DNA from: Propioniciclava sp.
GTDB lineage: Bacteria; Actinomycetota; Actinomycetes; Propionibacteriales; Propionibacteriaceae
Length of the DNA stretch: 57,046 bases
Reading direction: 5' to 3'
NCBI RefSeq assembly: GCF_029977985.1
Contig: NZ_JARKOT010000231.1
Coordinates: forward strand, 1-57,046
The number at the start of each line of letters is the position of its first letter. Within the stretch, counting starts at the first letter, position 1. Under the pieces are notes generated by a model. It saw only the letters and a list, made by a program, of their open reading frames with translations, made no database searches and had not been told where the DNA came from. The translations under genes were made by a program, and so were the position numbers. Positions 25,083 through 34,428 of this stretch are shown here, one piece after another.

Positions 25083-25874
25083 ATGGCGCCACTCCGCTTC
25101 ACCGCCCCGCTCACCGTGACGCTCCGTTCCCCCGACGTGGTCCAGGTCGGGTTGGACGGCGCCCGCGGTCTCCTGCTGCCCGACGCGCCCCGCGGCGCCG
25201 ACGTGGCGCTCCGCGCGATCGACCGCGGGTGCTCGCCCGCCCGAGCCGCGCTTGAACTCCACCCGTGCGACCGCGACTGGCTGCCCGCCGCCCTCGCTGC
25301 CCTGCGCTCCAGCGGGCTCGTCACCGAGGAGCCACCCCCGCCGAGGGTCGTCGCCGTGGTCGGCAGCGGCACGCTCGCCACCGCCTGCCGGTCGCTGCTC
25401 ACGTCCACGGGCGTCCAGGTCGTCGCGCGGCAGCCGGCCGCCCGCACCCCTCAGCAGCCGCCGCCGGTGCTCGTCGCTACGCAGCGGGTCGAACCCGAGC
25501 GGCACCTCCTCGAGGATCTCCAGGGCGAGCACCGCCCACACCTGGTGGTGCGCGTGGAAGCCGAGCGTGCCGTGGTCGGACCCTTCGTCGAAGCCGGCCG
25601 GACGCCCTGCACCCGCTGCCTCGACCTCGTCCGCACCGACCTCGACGCGCGCTGGCCCCATGTGCTGGCGCAGCTCTGCCGCATGGAGTCCGCCCCGGAC
25701 GCCGCCGCCGCGGCCTGGGTCGCCGCGACGGCTACCGCGCAACTGCGCGCCTGGTGGGCGGGGCGGCGTCCGGAAGCGGTGGGCGCCACGATCGAGCTGG
25801 ACGCCGCGACCTGGCGTCTCGAAGCACGCCGGTGGCCCCAGCACCCCGAGTGCGGCTGCCGGTGGGCCGGGTAG
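25083..25874 (+). CDS. TOMM leader-peptide-binding (cyclodehydratase E1-like) protein, orphan
   Basis: The 263-aa protein resembles the ThiF/E1-like partner of TOMM (thiazole/oxazole-modified microcin) cyclodehydratases. The segment GPFVEAGRTPCTRCLDLVRTD with its CxxC, and the C-terminal HPECGC cysteine pair, form the expected zinc site; an N-terminal winged-helix-like region binds leader peptides in relatives. No YcaO, dehydrogenase or precursor gene is nearby, and an equivalent orphan is found beside uvrD2 in mycobacteria, so a biosynthetic role is doubtful. The ATG at 25083 is supported by conserved N-terminal sequence. It is convergent with uvrD2, with one base between the stops. Confidence 0.75.
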   Translation: MAPLRFTAPLTVTLRSPDVVQVGLDGARGLLLPDAPRGADVALRAIDRGCSPARAALELHPCDRDWLPAALAALRSSGLVTEEPPPPRVVAVVGSGTLATACRSLLTSTGVQVVARQPAARTPQQPPPVLVATQRVEPERHLLEDLQGEHRPHLVVRVEAERAVVGPFVEAGRTPCTRCLDLVRTDLDARWPHVLAQLCRMESAPDAAAAAWVAATATAQLRAWWAGRRPEAVGATIELDAATWRLEARRWPQHPECGCRWAG

Positions 25875-25875
25875 G

Positions 25876-27918
25876 TCAGCGATGCCGGGTGAGAACCTCG
25901 AGCAAGCCGTCGCCGTAGCGGGCGAGCTTGGCCGGGCCGATGCCCCCGATGCCGGCGAGGTCGTCCCGGTTCGCAGGCACCTGCTCGGCGACGGCGAGCA
26001 GGGTGGCATCGGTGAAGACCACGAACGCCGGCACGCCCGCGGCGTCCGCCTCGGCCTTGCGCCACGCGCGCAGGTCCTCCCACAGGGCCTCGTCGTAGGT
26101 GGACGGGCAATCGGAGTGGCGACCCAGTTTGCGTTCGGCGCCGCTGCCGAGCGGCCGGTCGCACACCCGGCACGTGCGCGACTGGGCGGAGCCGCGACGG
26201 CGGCGTCCGGCCCCGGACGCGGACCCCTCGGTGGGCACCGCGACCAGCCCGTCGAGGAACCGGGTGGGCGACCGCCGGGCTCCCGTGCCCTTGCGGCTGG
26301 TCGACCCGGAGATGCGCAGATGCTCGCGTGCACGCGTGATGCCGACGTAGAAGAGACGACGTTCCTCGGCGATGTCGTCGGGGCGGGTGGCCAGGACGAA
26401 CGGCAGGCTGCCCTCGTGGGCACCGACGAGGGCGACGGCGTCCCACTCGAGGCCCTTGGCCGCATGGAGGGTGCCGAGGGTGACGCCCTGGCCGTCGGGC
26501 GAGTGCTGGGCGCGGGCGCGGGCGTCGAGTTCCTCGAGGAGGTCTTGGGCGGTGGCGGCGGGATGCTCGGCGGCGAACTCGGTGCCGAGCCCGGCGAGGG
26601 CGTCCCACGACTCCCAGCGTTCGCGAACGGCGCCCTGACCCGCGGGCGGCTCGGGCGTCCAGCCGAGGCCCGCCAGGACGGTGTGCAGGGCGTCGGCGGC
26701 CGGGTCGTCGGTGGTGCGGGCGGCGGCCCCCAGCGCGCGCAGGGCGACGCGCACCTCGGCGCGCTCGAAGAAGCCCTCGCTGCCGCGGGTGACGAACGGG
26801 ATCCCGGCGTCGGCGAGCGCAGCCTCGAGCGGCGGGGACTGGGCGTGGATGCGGTAGAGGACGGCCATCTCGTTCCACGGGGTGCCGCGACGGTGCAGCC
26901 CGGTGAGCCAGGCCGCGACGTCAGCGGCCTCGCCCGCCTCGCTGGTGGCCATGGTGAGGATCGGTTCGGGGCCAGGGGGGCGCTGCGCCCGGAGTTCGAC
27001 CCGGGGGCCCTGACCGGCCATCACGCGATTGGCGAGGTCGACCACCTGCGGCGTCGACCGGTAGTCGCGGACCAGTTCGATGCGCGTCGCCCGCGGATGG
27101 CGCCGGTGGAAGCCGGTGAGGAAGGAGGCCTGAGCCCCGGCGAACGTGTGGATGGTCTGGGCGGGGTCGCCGACGACGCAGAGCTCCTCGGAGTCGCCGC
27201 GCCACAAGTCCAGCAGGGCCTGCTGGAGCGGGCTCACATCCTGGTACTCGTCCACGACGAAGTGCCGGTACGTGCGCCGCACCTCGCCCGCCACCTCGGG
27301 GTGGTCGGCGAGCAGGCCGGCGGTGCAGAGCAGGATGTCGTCGAAGTCGATGACGCCGCGGGTCGCTTTCACCGCCTCGTAGTGGGCGAAGACACGACCC
27401 ACCTGGTCGGGGGCGAGGCCGGCGACCGTGCGCCCACGCTGGGCGCTCACGGCCGCGTACTCCCCCGGCGCCACGTTGCTCACCTTCGCCCAGCCGATCT
27501 CTGCGGCCGTGTCCCGCAGCAGCGCCGTGTCCGGAGCCAGGCGTTCGCGACGCAGCGCCGCCGCGACCAGGCCGGCCTTGTTGGCCTCCACGGCCGGAAG
27601 CTCGGAGCCGTACGCCCGTGGCCAGAAGTACTGTGCCTGCCGCAGCGCCGCGGAGTGGAACGTGCGTGCCTGCACAGCCGGAACGCCGAGCCGTCGCAGC
27701 CGCCCCCGCAACTCCCCCGCGGCGCGGGTCGTGAACGTCAGCGCGAGCACCGCGTTGGCTGCGAAGGCGCCCGTGGCAACGCCGTAGGCGATCCGGTGGG
27801 TCATCGCTCGGGTCTTGCCCGTGCCCGCGCCCGCGAGCACGACGACCGGCCCCTCGAGCGCGGTGGCGACCAGCCGCTGCTCGGGATCGAGGCCGTCGAG
27901 GATCCTGTTCGGATGCAC
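25876..27918 (-). CDS. uvrD2: UvrD2-type superfamily I DNA helicase with HRDC domain
   Basis: The 680-aa helicase has Walker A AGAGTGKTR, motif II region VVDEYQDVSPLQQ, motif III GDPAQTIHTFAG, and motif VI region FYVGITRAREHL. A cysteine cluster (CRVCDRPLGSG ... HSDC) precedes a C-terminal HRDC domain (GVPAFVVFTDATL ... LAGIGGIGPAKL). This is the UvrD2 architecture, essential in mycobacteria, where the tetracysteine module is needed for unwinding. Start GTG at 27916-27918 with TAGGCT 7 nt upstream (leaderless). It is divergent from recC. Confidence 0.93.
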   Translation of the reverse strand: MHPNRILDGLDPEQRLVATALEGPVVVLAGAGTGKTRAMTHRIAYGVATGAFAANAVLALTFTTRAAGELRGRLRRLGVPAVQARTFHSAALRQAQYFWPRAYGSELPAVEANKAGLVAAALRRERLAPDTALLRDTAAEIGWAKVSNVAPGEYAAVSAQRGRTVAGLAPDQVGRVFAHYEAVKATRGVIDFDDILLCTAGLLADHPEVAGEVRRTYRHFVVDEYQDVSPLQQALLDLWRGDSEELCVVGDPAQTIHTFAGAQASFLTGFHRRHPRATRIELVRDYRSTPQVVDLANRVMAGQGPRVELRAQRPPGPEPILTMATSEAGEAADVAAWLTGLHRRGTPWNEMAVLYRIHAQSPPLEAALADAGIPFVTRGSEGFFERAEVRVALRALGAAARTTDDPAADALHTVLAGLGWTPEPPAGQGAVRERWESWDALAGLGTEFAAEHPAATAQDLLEELDARARAQHSPDGQGVTLGTLHAAKGLEWDAVALVGAHEGSLPFVLATRPDDIAEERRLFYVGITRAREHLRISGSTSRKGTGARRSPTRFLDGLVAVPTEGSASGAGRRRRGSAQSRTCRVCDRPLGSGAERKLGRHSDCPSTYDEALWEDLRAWRKAEADAAGVPAFVVFTDATLLAVAEQVPANRDDLAGIGGIGPAKLARYGDGLLEVLTRHR

Positions 27919-27983
27919 GGGAGGCAGCCTAGGTGACGGGCCTGACGAAACTGTCGGCCGGTCCCTTTAGGGTGGGTCGCACC

Positions 27984-30900
27984 ATGAACGAACTCGTCCT
28001 GCACACCGCCGCGGATGCCGCGGCGCTGGCGTCCGCCCTCGCCGCCGAGGCGATGGTGGCCGGCGACCCGTTCGCGCGCCCGCTGCTGCTCGTGCCGGGG
28101 GCGGGCATGGCCCGCTGGCTCGGGCAGCAGGTGGCGCTCGCCACCGGCGCCGAGGGCATCATGGCCGGGCTCGACGTCCAGCGGTTCGCGGCCCTGGAAT
28201 CGCTGCTGGCGGGCACGACCACCGAGGACGCGTGGGTCGCGGAACGGCTGGTCTGGGCGGTGTTGGCCGTCGTCGAGTCCGGCGACGATGCGGCGCTGGC
28301 CCCCGTCGCCGCGCACCTCGCGGCCAATGACCAGCGGTACGCCAACGCCCTCCGCATCGCGCGCCTGTTCGGCCACTACGCCGATCACCGGCCTTCGCTG
28401 TTGCGCAGGTGGTCGGCCGATCCAGGGGCGGCGGCGTCGGGCCTGGGCTTCGACGGCTGGCAGGTGGTCCTTTGGCGGCGGCTGCACGGGGTGGTCGACG
28501 CACCCGATCCGCTGGTGCGGCGCGAGGCGCTGGTGCGGCGGCTGGCCGCCGGCGAGCAGCCGGTCGCCTGGCCTCACGTGCACGTGTTCGCGCCCCGGCG
28601 CGCGACGCCGGTCCAGCGCGAGTTGCTCCGGGCCCTTGCCGGTCGCGTGGGAGTGTCGGTGTGGCTGCCGGCGAGCGGTCCGCTCGACACCGCGCACCCG
28701 GTCGGGGTGGCCCTCGGACGCCGCGGGCGCACGTGGCGCGCGGGTTGGGAGCAGGTGGCCGACCGCATCGTGGATCACTGGACGCCACCCGTGCCGCCGA
28801 GCGCGCTGGGACGGTTGCAGGCCGCGATCCGGGCGGGAGCCGCGGAGTCCGCCCAGCCATGGGACCCGTCGGTCTCGATCCACGCCAGCCACGGGCCCTC
28901 GCGGCAGGTGGAGGTGCTGCGCGAGGTGCTCACCGGGGTGTTCGCCGACGATCCCACCTTGGAGCCACGCCACGTGGTCATCGCCACGCCCCGGCCCGCT
29001 GAGCTCGCGCCTCAACTGGCGGCGGTCTTCGGCCCGGTCGCGGGGCCTGCCGGGACGGCCGTGCCCCACCCCGGCACGACGCTGCGCGTGCAGGTGGCCG
29101 AGGGGGCGGCGTCCGACGCCAACCGGCTGTACGGGCTGCTCGTCACTTTGTTGCGGCTGGGGCACGCGCGGGCGACGGCGTCCGATCTGCTGGCGCTCGC
29201 CACACACCCGTTCGTCGCCCGCCGGTTCGGGCTCGACGGCGAGGACGTCGATCGTCTGGAGGAACTGCTCGAACGGGCGGGGGTGCGCTGGGGAATCAAT
29301 CGCGAACACCGCGGTTGGTTCGGCCTCGGGGCGTTCCCGCAGGCCACGTGGCAGCTCGGCGTGCAGCGGCTGACGCTGGGAGAGGCGTTCTCGGGCGACC
29401 GGCCCACGTCGTTCGGGAGCGTGGCGACGGTCGACGACGTGGCGTCCACCGATACCGAGCTCATCGGCGCGCTCGCCGAACTGGTGAGCCGGACGTCGCG
29501 GGTCGTGCACTCCTTCGGCGAGCCGGGCACGATCGCCGAGTGGGCCGAGCGGATGCGCTCGGCGATCGACGCTCTCGTCGACGTGCCGCTCGCCGAGGGC
29601 TGGCAGCTGGGTCAGCTGTGGTCGGCTCTCGACGCGCTCGCGGCGCGTGGGGCTGCTTCCGCGGCCACCCTCGGGTCGGCGGACGCATCGGCCCTGCTCA
29701 CCGGCGAGTTCGCCTGGCGTGGCACCCGGCCGACCTACGGCAACGGGTCGCTGGTCGTGTGCTCGATGGACGCTCTCGCGCAGGTCCCGCACCGGGTCGT
29801 CTGTCTCGTCGGCCTCGACGAGCGCAGCTTCCCGCGGCGGGGGCTCGGCGATGGCGACGACCTCCTGGTGCGCGCCCCCGCCGAGGACGACCCCGACCCC
29901 GGCGCGGACGACCGGCAAGCGGTGCTCGACGCGGTGCTGGCCGCCGGCGAGCGGCTGGTGATCGTCTACCAGGGCCATTCTGCCCACACGAACGAGGACC
30001 ATCCGCCGCCCGCGGGCGTCCTGGAGCTGATCGAGGCGTTCGGTCCGGACGCCGTGAGGCACGAGCCGCTGCAGGGGTTCGCACCCGCCAACTTCGCGGT
30101 CGGCGCTGGGGGGCCGCGGTCGTTCGACGCGGCGTCCCTGCGGGCAGCGCGCGCTCTCGTGGCCGATCGGACGCCGCCGCCGCCGGTCTGGGCGGTGGGG
30201 CACGTCCACCGCACCGCGCCGCTGACGAACGTCGACCTGCCTGCGCTCGCGCTGCTGCTCAAGCATCCGGTCCGGTCGTGGTTGCGGCAGCGGACCGGGC
30301 TGACCCTGACCGGAGACGAGCCGCTGCCCGAGGAGCTGCCCTTGGAGATCGGCGCACTCGAGGAGTGGCAGATCGGCACGCGCATGCTCGCCGCCTTGCG
30401 CGCCGGGCAGGAGCTCGACCCTCTCGTCACGGCCGAGTGGCTGTCGGGTGACGTGCCGCCGGGTGAACTGGGCCGCCGGGCCATCGACCAGGTGACGCAG
30501 ACCGTCCGCCGCATCCACGACGAGTACGAGAAAGCTGCCGACGGCGCGACCGACGCGCAGCTCGTCGATCTGGAGGTCGAGGGCGTGCGGGTCACGGGCC
30601 GCGTGACCACGCGCGCGGGGCGGGTCGCCGACTCCTTCTACGCGAAGATCGGCGGCAAGCACCTCGCCGACGCCTGGGTGCGCAGTCTCGCGCTCACCGC
30701 GGCCACCGGCGAACGCATCGGCGCGGTGCTCGTGGGCAAACGCGGTGCCGAGCGACTCGTCGCTCCCCCGCCGACCGTTGCTCGCCAGCTGCTCGGCGAC
30801 CTCGTGGCTCTCTACGCAGCCGCGGGCGAGCAGATTCTGCCGATGCCGCCGACGGTGGCCCACCGCTGGGCTGTGCTGCGGGCGCGCGGGGAGGATCCGC

Positions 30901-31097
30901 TGGCGTCCGAACGGCAGCTGGACGCGGCCTGGCGTCAGGACCACGACGAGGATTGGCGCCTCGTGCTGCCGCTCCGGCGCAAGCCGTGGCGGATGCCGCG
31001 TGAGACCGACCCCTGGGGGCACCCGGGCGAGAGCAGTCAGCTCGGCGCGCTGGCCGCCGTCGCCTGGGCGCCCATCGTGACCGCGAGCGGAGGGTGA
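27984..31097 (+). CDS. recC: Exodeoxyribonuclease V gamma subunit RecC
   Basis: The 1037-aa protein begins MNELVLHTAADAAAL, with GAGMARWLGQQVALATG, the RecC N-terminal signature, and has the long inactive-helicase plus inactive-nuclease layout of RecC. RecC threads the 3' strand and recognises Chi in the E. coli enzyme. It is close to the E. coli length (1122 aa). TAGGGT at 27968-27973 lies 10 nt upstream of the ATG. recB follows 4 nt after the stop, and recD overlaps recB, giving a recC-recB-recD operon. No recognisable thrA/ptr-like gene is present. Confidence 0.92.
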   Translation: MNELVLHTAADAAALASALAAEAMVAGDPFARPLLLVPGAGMARWLGQQVALATGAEGIMAGLDVQRFAALESLLAGTTTEDAWVAERLVWAVLAVVESGDDAALAPVAAHLAANDQRYANALRIARLFGHYADHRPSLLRRWSADPGAAASGLGFDGWQVVLWRRLHGVVDAPDPLVRREALVRRLAAGEQPVAWPHVHVFAPRRATPVQRELLRALAGRVGVSVWLPASGPLDTAHPVGVALGRRGRTWRAGWEQVADRIVDHWTPPVPPSALGRLQAAIRAGAAESAQPWDPSVSIHASHGPSRQVEVLREVLTGVFADDPTLEPRHVVIATPRPAELAPQLAAVFGPVAGPAGTAVPHPGTTLRVQVAEGAASDANRLYGLLVTLLRLGHARATASDLLALATHPFVARRFGLDGEDVDRLEELLERAGVRWGINREHRGWFGLGAFPQATWQLGVQRLTLGEAFSGDRPTSFGSVATVDDVASTDTELIGALAELVSRTSRVVHSFGEPGTIAEWAERMRSAIDALVDVPLAEGWQLGQLWSALDALAARGAASAATLGSADASALLTGEFAWRGTRPTYGNGSLVVCSMDALAQVPHRVVCLVGLDERSFPRRGLGDGDDLLVRAPAEDDPDPGADDRQAVLDAVLAAGERLVIVYQGHSAHTNEDHPPPAGVLELIEAFGPDAVRHEPLQGFAPANFAVGAGGPRSFDAASLRAARALVADRTPPPPVWAVGHVHRTAPLTNVDLPALALLLKHPVRSWLRQRTGLTLTGDEPLPEELPLEIGALEEWQIGTRMLAALRAGQELDPLVTAEWLSGDVPPGELGRRAIDQVTQTVRRIHDEYEKAADGATDAQLVDLEVEGVRVTGRVTTRAGRVADSFYAKIGGKHLADAWVRSLALTAATGERIGAVLVGKRGAERLVAPPPTVARQLLGDLVALYAAAGEQILPMPPTVAHRWAVLRARGEDPLASERQLDAAWRQDHDEDWRLVLPLRRKPWRMPRETDPWGHPGESSQLGALAAVAWAPIVTASGG

Positions 31098-31101
31098 GAC
31101 C

Positions 31102-34100
31102 ATGACGACGACCTTCGACCTCACCGGGCCGCTGCCGACGGGGGTCACCGTGCTCGAGGCCTCCGCGGGGACGGGCAAGACCTATGCGATCGCTGCCCTC
31201 GCGGCGCGGTTCCTGGCGGAGGGCCGGGCGGCGATGCCCGAGTTGCTGCTGGTGACGTTCTCGCGCGCGGCGACGGCGGAGTTGCGCCTGCGCGTCCGCG
31301 AGCGCCTGCGGTCGAGCGCGGAGGCACTGACGGCCGCGGCGGGGGGCGTCCCGCCGGCCGACCCGGTGGACGCGGCCCTGGCCGCCGCGCCGGCCGCCGA
31401 GGTGGCCGAGCGCGCCGCGCTGCTGCGCCGTGCCTTCGCCGACTTCGACCGGGCCACCATCATGACCACCCACGAGTTCTGCCAAGCGATGCTCGTCGGG
31501 CTGGGGGTGCTGGCGCCGCAGACGCCGCAGTCCACGCTCACCGAGGACCTCGGCTGGCTCGCCGACGAGGCGGCAGCCGACCTCTACGTGCAGCGCTACG
31601 CGAGCACCCGGCAACGGCCGCCGTTCCCCTTCGGCGCCGGTCGCCCGAGCGACGACCCGGGCGCGCGGCAGATCGCCCGGGATGCTGTGGCCGACCCGGC
31701 GTCGATCGCCCCGCTCGAGGGAGACGTCGCCGTGCGGGAGCGGGTGGCCTTCGCCGCCGGCGTCCGGGAGGAGGTCGCGCGCCGCAAGGCCGACCTGCGG
31801 CTCTACTCGTTCGACGACCAGCTGACGAGGCTGGATGCGGCCCTCGCCGACCCCGTGACCGGACCGCTGGCGCGGCGGCGGCTCGCGGACCGGTTCCCGA
31901 TCGTGCTCGTCGACGAGTTCCAGGACACCGACCCAGTGCAGTGGAGCGTGCTCGCCCAGGCGTTCGCGCCGACGTCCACGGTGGTGCTCATCGGCGACCC
32001 GAAACAGGCGATCTACGGCTTCCGCGGCGGCGACGTGCACCTGTACACGCGCGCCACCCGGCAGGCGGGTGCCCTCACGACGCTGCGCACCAACCACCGT
32101 TCCGATCCGGGCGTGGTCGCCGGCGTGGCGACCCTGTTCGGCGGGCTCGCACTCGGCGAGCAGATCGACGTTCCCGACGTGGTCGCCGCCCACGCGCCCC
32201 GGCTCCGCGGCGAGCCGGGCACGCCGTGGGAGCGCGGCGTCCAGATACGCACGTTCGAGCACGACGACGCCGTCAGCCCCTGGCAGGCCAACGAGGAGAT
32301 CGCGACCGACCTCGTCGGCGTCGTCGGCGGATTGCTGTCGGACGCCGCCCCCTTGCGGCCGGTCGCCGGTGGAGCGCTCCGCCCACGTGACGTGGCGGTC
32401 CTGGTGCGGTCGAACCGTCGCGGGGCCGCTCTCGCCGAAGCGCTCACGTCGGCCGGCATCGCGGCCACCTTCTCCGGGACCGCCTCGGTGTTCGCCTCCG
32501 ACGCCGCCCGGGACTGGCTCGCGCTGCTGCGGGCGCTCGACCGGAGGCGCCGCCCCTACTTGCAACGCGCCTGGCTGACCACGTTCGTCGGGGCGACGCT
32601 CACCGAACTGGCCCTGGCCGACGAGACGCGGACGGCCCATTGGTCCCTGCTCGTGCACACGTGGGCGCGGGTGCTCGCACGCGGTGGCGTGTGGCCGCTG
32701 CTCGCCGCGGTCGAGGCCGACACCGACCTGTCCGCACGCCTGCTCGGCCATCCGGGGGGCGAGCGGCTGGTCACCGACCACCGGCACCTCGCGGAGATCC
32801 TCCACGAGCGCACGCGAGGCGATGTGGCACGGCCGCGGGAGTTGGCCGCGTGGCTGGCGTCCGAGATCGCGCTGGCCTCCGGCGACGCCGAGCGGACGCG
32901 TCGCCTCGAGACGGACGCCGACGCCGTGCAGATCATGACGATCCACCGCGCCAAAGGCCTGCAATGGCCGGTCGTGCTGCTGCCGGAAGCGGGCGTCGTG
33001 ACCCGCGACCCGGTCGACGACGGGGGCCGGCTCATCGTGCCCGGTGAGACGGGCCGGACGATCGACGTGGGTGGCCGCGCCGGAGAAGGCCGTGACGGAC
33101 GCTGGACGACGTGGCTGATGGAGGAGGGCGACGAGGCGCTTCGGGCGCTCTACGTCGGCTTCACGCGGGCCGAGTCGCATGTGGTCACCTGGTGGTCGCA
33201 CCACTGGCGGGTGGCCGCCGCTCCGCTCCACCGGCTGCTGCATGCCGAGCGGGACGCCGCGGGCCCCGTACGGCCCGCGCTCGCCTACCCGAGCGCGGGC
33301 CTGGAGTCCGGCGGCAGCCCCCGCGCGGTGGCCCCGCTGTCGGGAACCGAGGTCGCGGTCGCGGTGCTGGGTGCCCCGGACGCCCCGGCCCCCGGGCGTG
33401 CACAGAGCATCCCGCCTACGCTGGGCGTGCGGCCCTGGAACCGCACGATCGATCGCGTCTGGCGCCGCACCTCCTACTCCGGGCTGACGGCCGCCGCGCA
33501 CGAACTCGCGCATGCCGCCCCCGAGGCGGCGTTCGTCGCCGACGAGCCCGAGCTGGACGCCGACGTGGTCGCCACCCTCGCCGCCGAACAGTCCGACGCG
33601 CCGTCGGCGACGCCCTCGCCGATGGACGGGCTGCCCGCAGGGCCGGCGTTCGGCAGTCTGGTGCACGCCGTCTACGAGTACGCGGACACCTCCGGACCCG
33701 ACTGGCTCGACCGCCTGGCGGAGGCGACGGCGTCCGGGCTGGCACGCTGGCCGGTCGCCGGGGTGGACGCCGCCACACTCGCCGCCGCGCTGGTGCCGTC
33801 GCTGGAGACGCCCCTCGGCCCGCTGGCGCCGGGCGCGGTGTTGCGTGACTTCGGCCCCGATCACCGCTTGGCCGAGCTCGACTTCGAGTTCGCCCTGACG
33901 AGCCCCGACGCCACCCTGGCCGACGTGGCGGCTCTGCTCACGGCGCATCTGCCCCCCGACGACCCGCTGGTCGACTACCCCACCCGGCTGGCGCACCCGC
34001 TGCTCGCTCCTCAGCGGCTGCTGGGGTTCCTGACGGGGTCCATCGACGCGGTGCTGAAGCTCGACGGGGTGAGCCCGCGACGGGGGTATCTGGTGGTCGA

Positions 34101-34428
34101 CTACAAGACGAACCGGCTCGCACCGGCGGGAGAAACCCTGACGGTCGGGCACTACACGCGCGCCGCAATGGCCGAGGCGATGATGGCGCAGCACTATCCG
34201 CTGCAGGCGCTGCTCTACTGTGTGGCACTGCACCGGTTCCTCGCGTTGCGGTTGGCGGGCTACGAACCCGAACGCGACCTCGCCGGCGTCGCCTACCTCT
34301 TCGTGCGCGGCATGGCCGGCGCGGACACCCCGCTCGACGGCGGCGCACCGTTGGGTGTGTTCACGTGGCAGCCGCCGGCCGCGCTCGTGCTGGCCGTCTC
34401 GCGTCTGCTCGCCGGAGGTGAGGCATGA
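31102..34428 (+). CDS. recB: Exodeoxyribonuclease V beta subunit RecB (helicase-nuclease)
   Basis: The 1108-aa protein has Walker A EASAGTGKTYAIA (about 18-30), motif II VLVDEFQDTDPVQW, motif III GDPKQAIYGFRGGDVH, motif V IHRAKGLQWPVVLLPE and motif VI YVGFTRAESH, then a C-terminal RecB-type nuclease. The nuclease shows FGSLVHAVYEYAD, the metal aspartate in TGSIDAVLKLDG and the catalytic VVDYKTNRL. This is the 3'-5' motor and the only nuclease of RecBCD. All key motifs are intact, so the enzyme should be active. The start is an ATG 4 nt after recC. The stop overlaps recD (ATGA). Confidence 0.95.
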   Translation: MTTTFDLTGPLPTGVTVLEASAGTGKTYAIAALAARFLAEGRAAMPELLLVTFSRAATAELRLRVRERLRSSAEALTAAAGGVPPADPVDAALAAAPAAEVAERAALLRRAFADFDRATIMTTHEFCQAMLVGLGVLAPQTPQSTLTEDLGWLADEAAADLYVQRYASTRQRPPFPFGAGRPSDDPGARQIARDAVADPASIAPLEGDVAVRERVAFAAGVREEVARRKADLRLYSFDDQLTRLDAALADPVTGPLARRRLADRFPIVLVDEFQDTDPVQWSVLAQAFAPTSTVVLIGDPKQAIYGFRGGDVHLYTRATRQAGALTTLRTNHRSDPGVVAGVATLFGGLALGEQIDVPDVVAAHAPRLRGEPGTPWERGVQIRTFEHDDAVSPWQANEEIATDLVGVVGGLLSDAAPLRPVAGGALRPRDVAVLVRSNRRGAALAEALTSAGIAATFSGTASVFASDAARDWLALLRALDRRRRPYLQRAWLTTFVGATLTELALADETRTAHWSLLVHTWARVLARGGVWPLLAAVEADTDLSARLLGHPGGERLVTDHRHLAEILHERTRGDVARPRELAAWLASEIALASGDAERTRRLETDADAVQIMTIHRAKGLQWPVVLLPEAGVVTRDPVDDGGRLIVPGETGRTIDVGGRAGEGRDGRWTTWLMEEGDEALRALYVGFTRAESHVVTWWSHHWRVAAAPLHRLLHAERDAAGPVRPALAYPSAGLESGGSPRAVAPLSGTEVAVAVLGAPDAPAPGRAQSIPPTLGVRPWNRTIDRVWRRTSYSGLTAAAHELAHAAPEAAFVADEPELDADVVATLAAEQSDAPSATPSPMDGLPAGPAFGSLVHAVYEYADTSGPDWLDRLAEATASGLARWPVAGVDAATLAAALVPSLETPLGPLAPGAVLRDFGPDHRLAELDFEFALTSPDATLADVAALLTAHLPPDDPLVDYPTRLAHPLLAPQRLLGFLTGSIDAVLKLDGVSPRRGYLVVDYKTNRLAPAGETLTVGHYTRAAMAEAMMAQHYPLQALLYCVALHRFLALRLAGYEPERDLAGVAYLFVRGMAGADTPLDGGAPLGVFTWQPPAALVLAVSRLLAGGEA

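Noticed and set aside
25875..27983. WhiB7 gene expected near uvrD2 by mycobacterial synteny
   Set aside because: No four-cysteine WhiB frame with an AT-hook is present between the TOMM-like gene and recC.
27801..34233. Two minus-strand frames over 1100 codons antisense to recC and recB
   Set aside because: High-GC coding DNA leaves long open antisense frames. They lack recognisable domains and are Arg/Gly/His-rich, while the plus strand encodes complete RecC and RecB.
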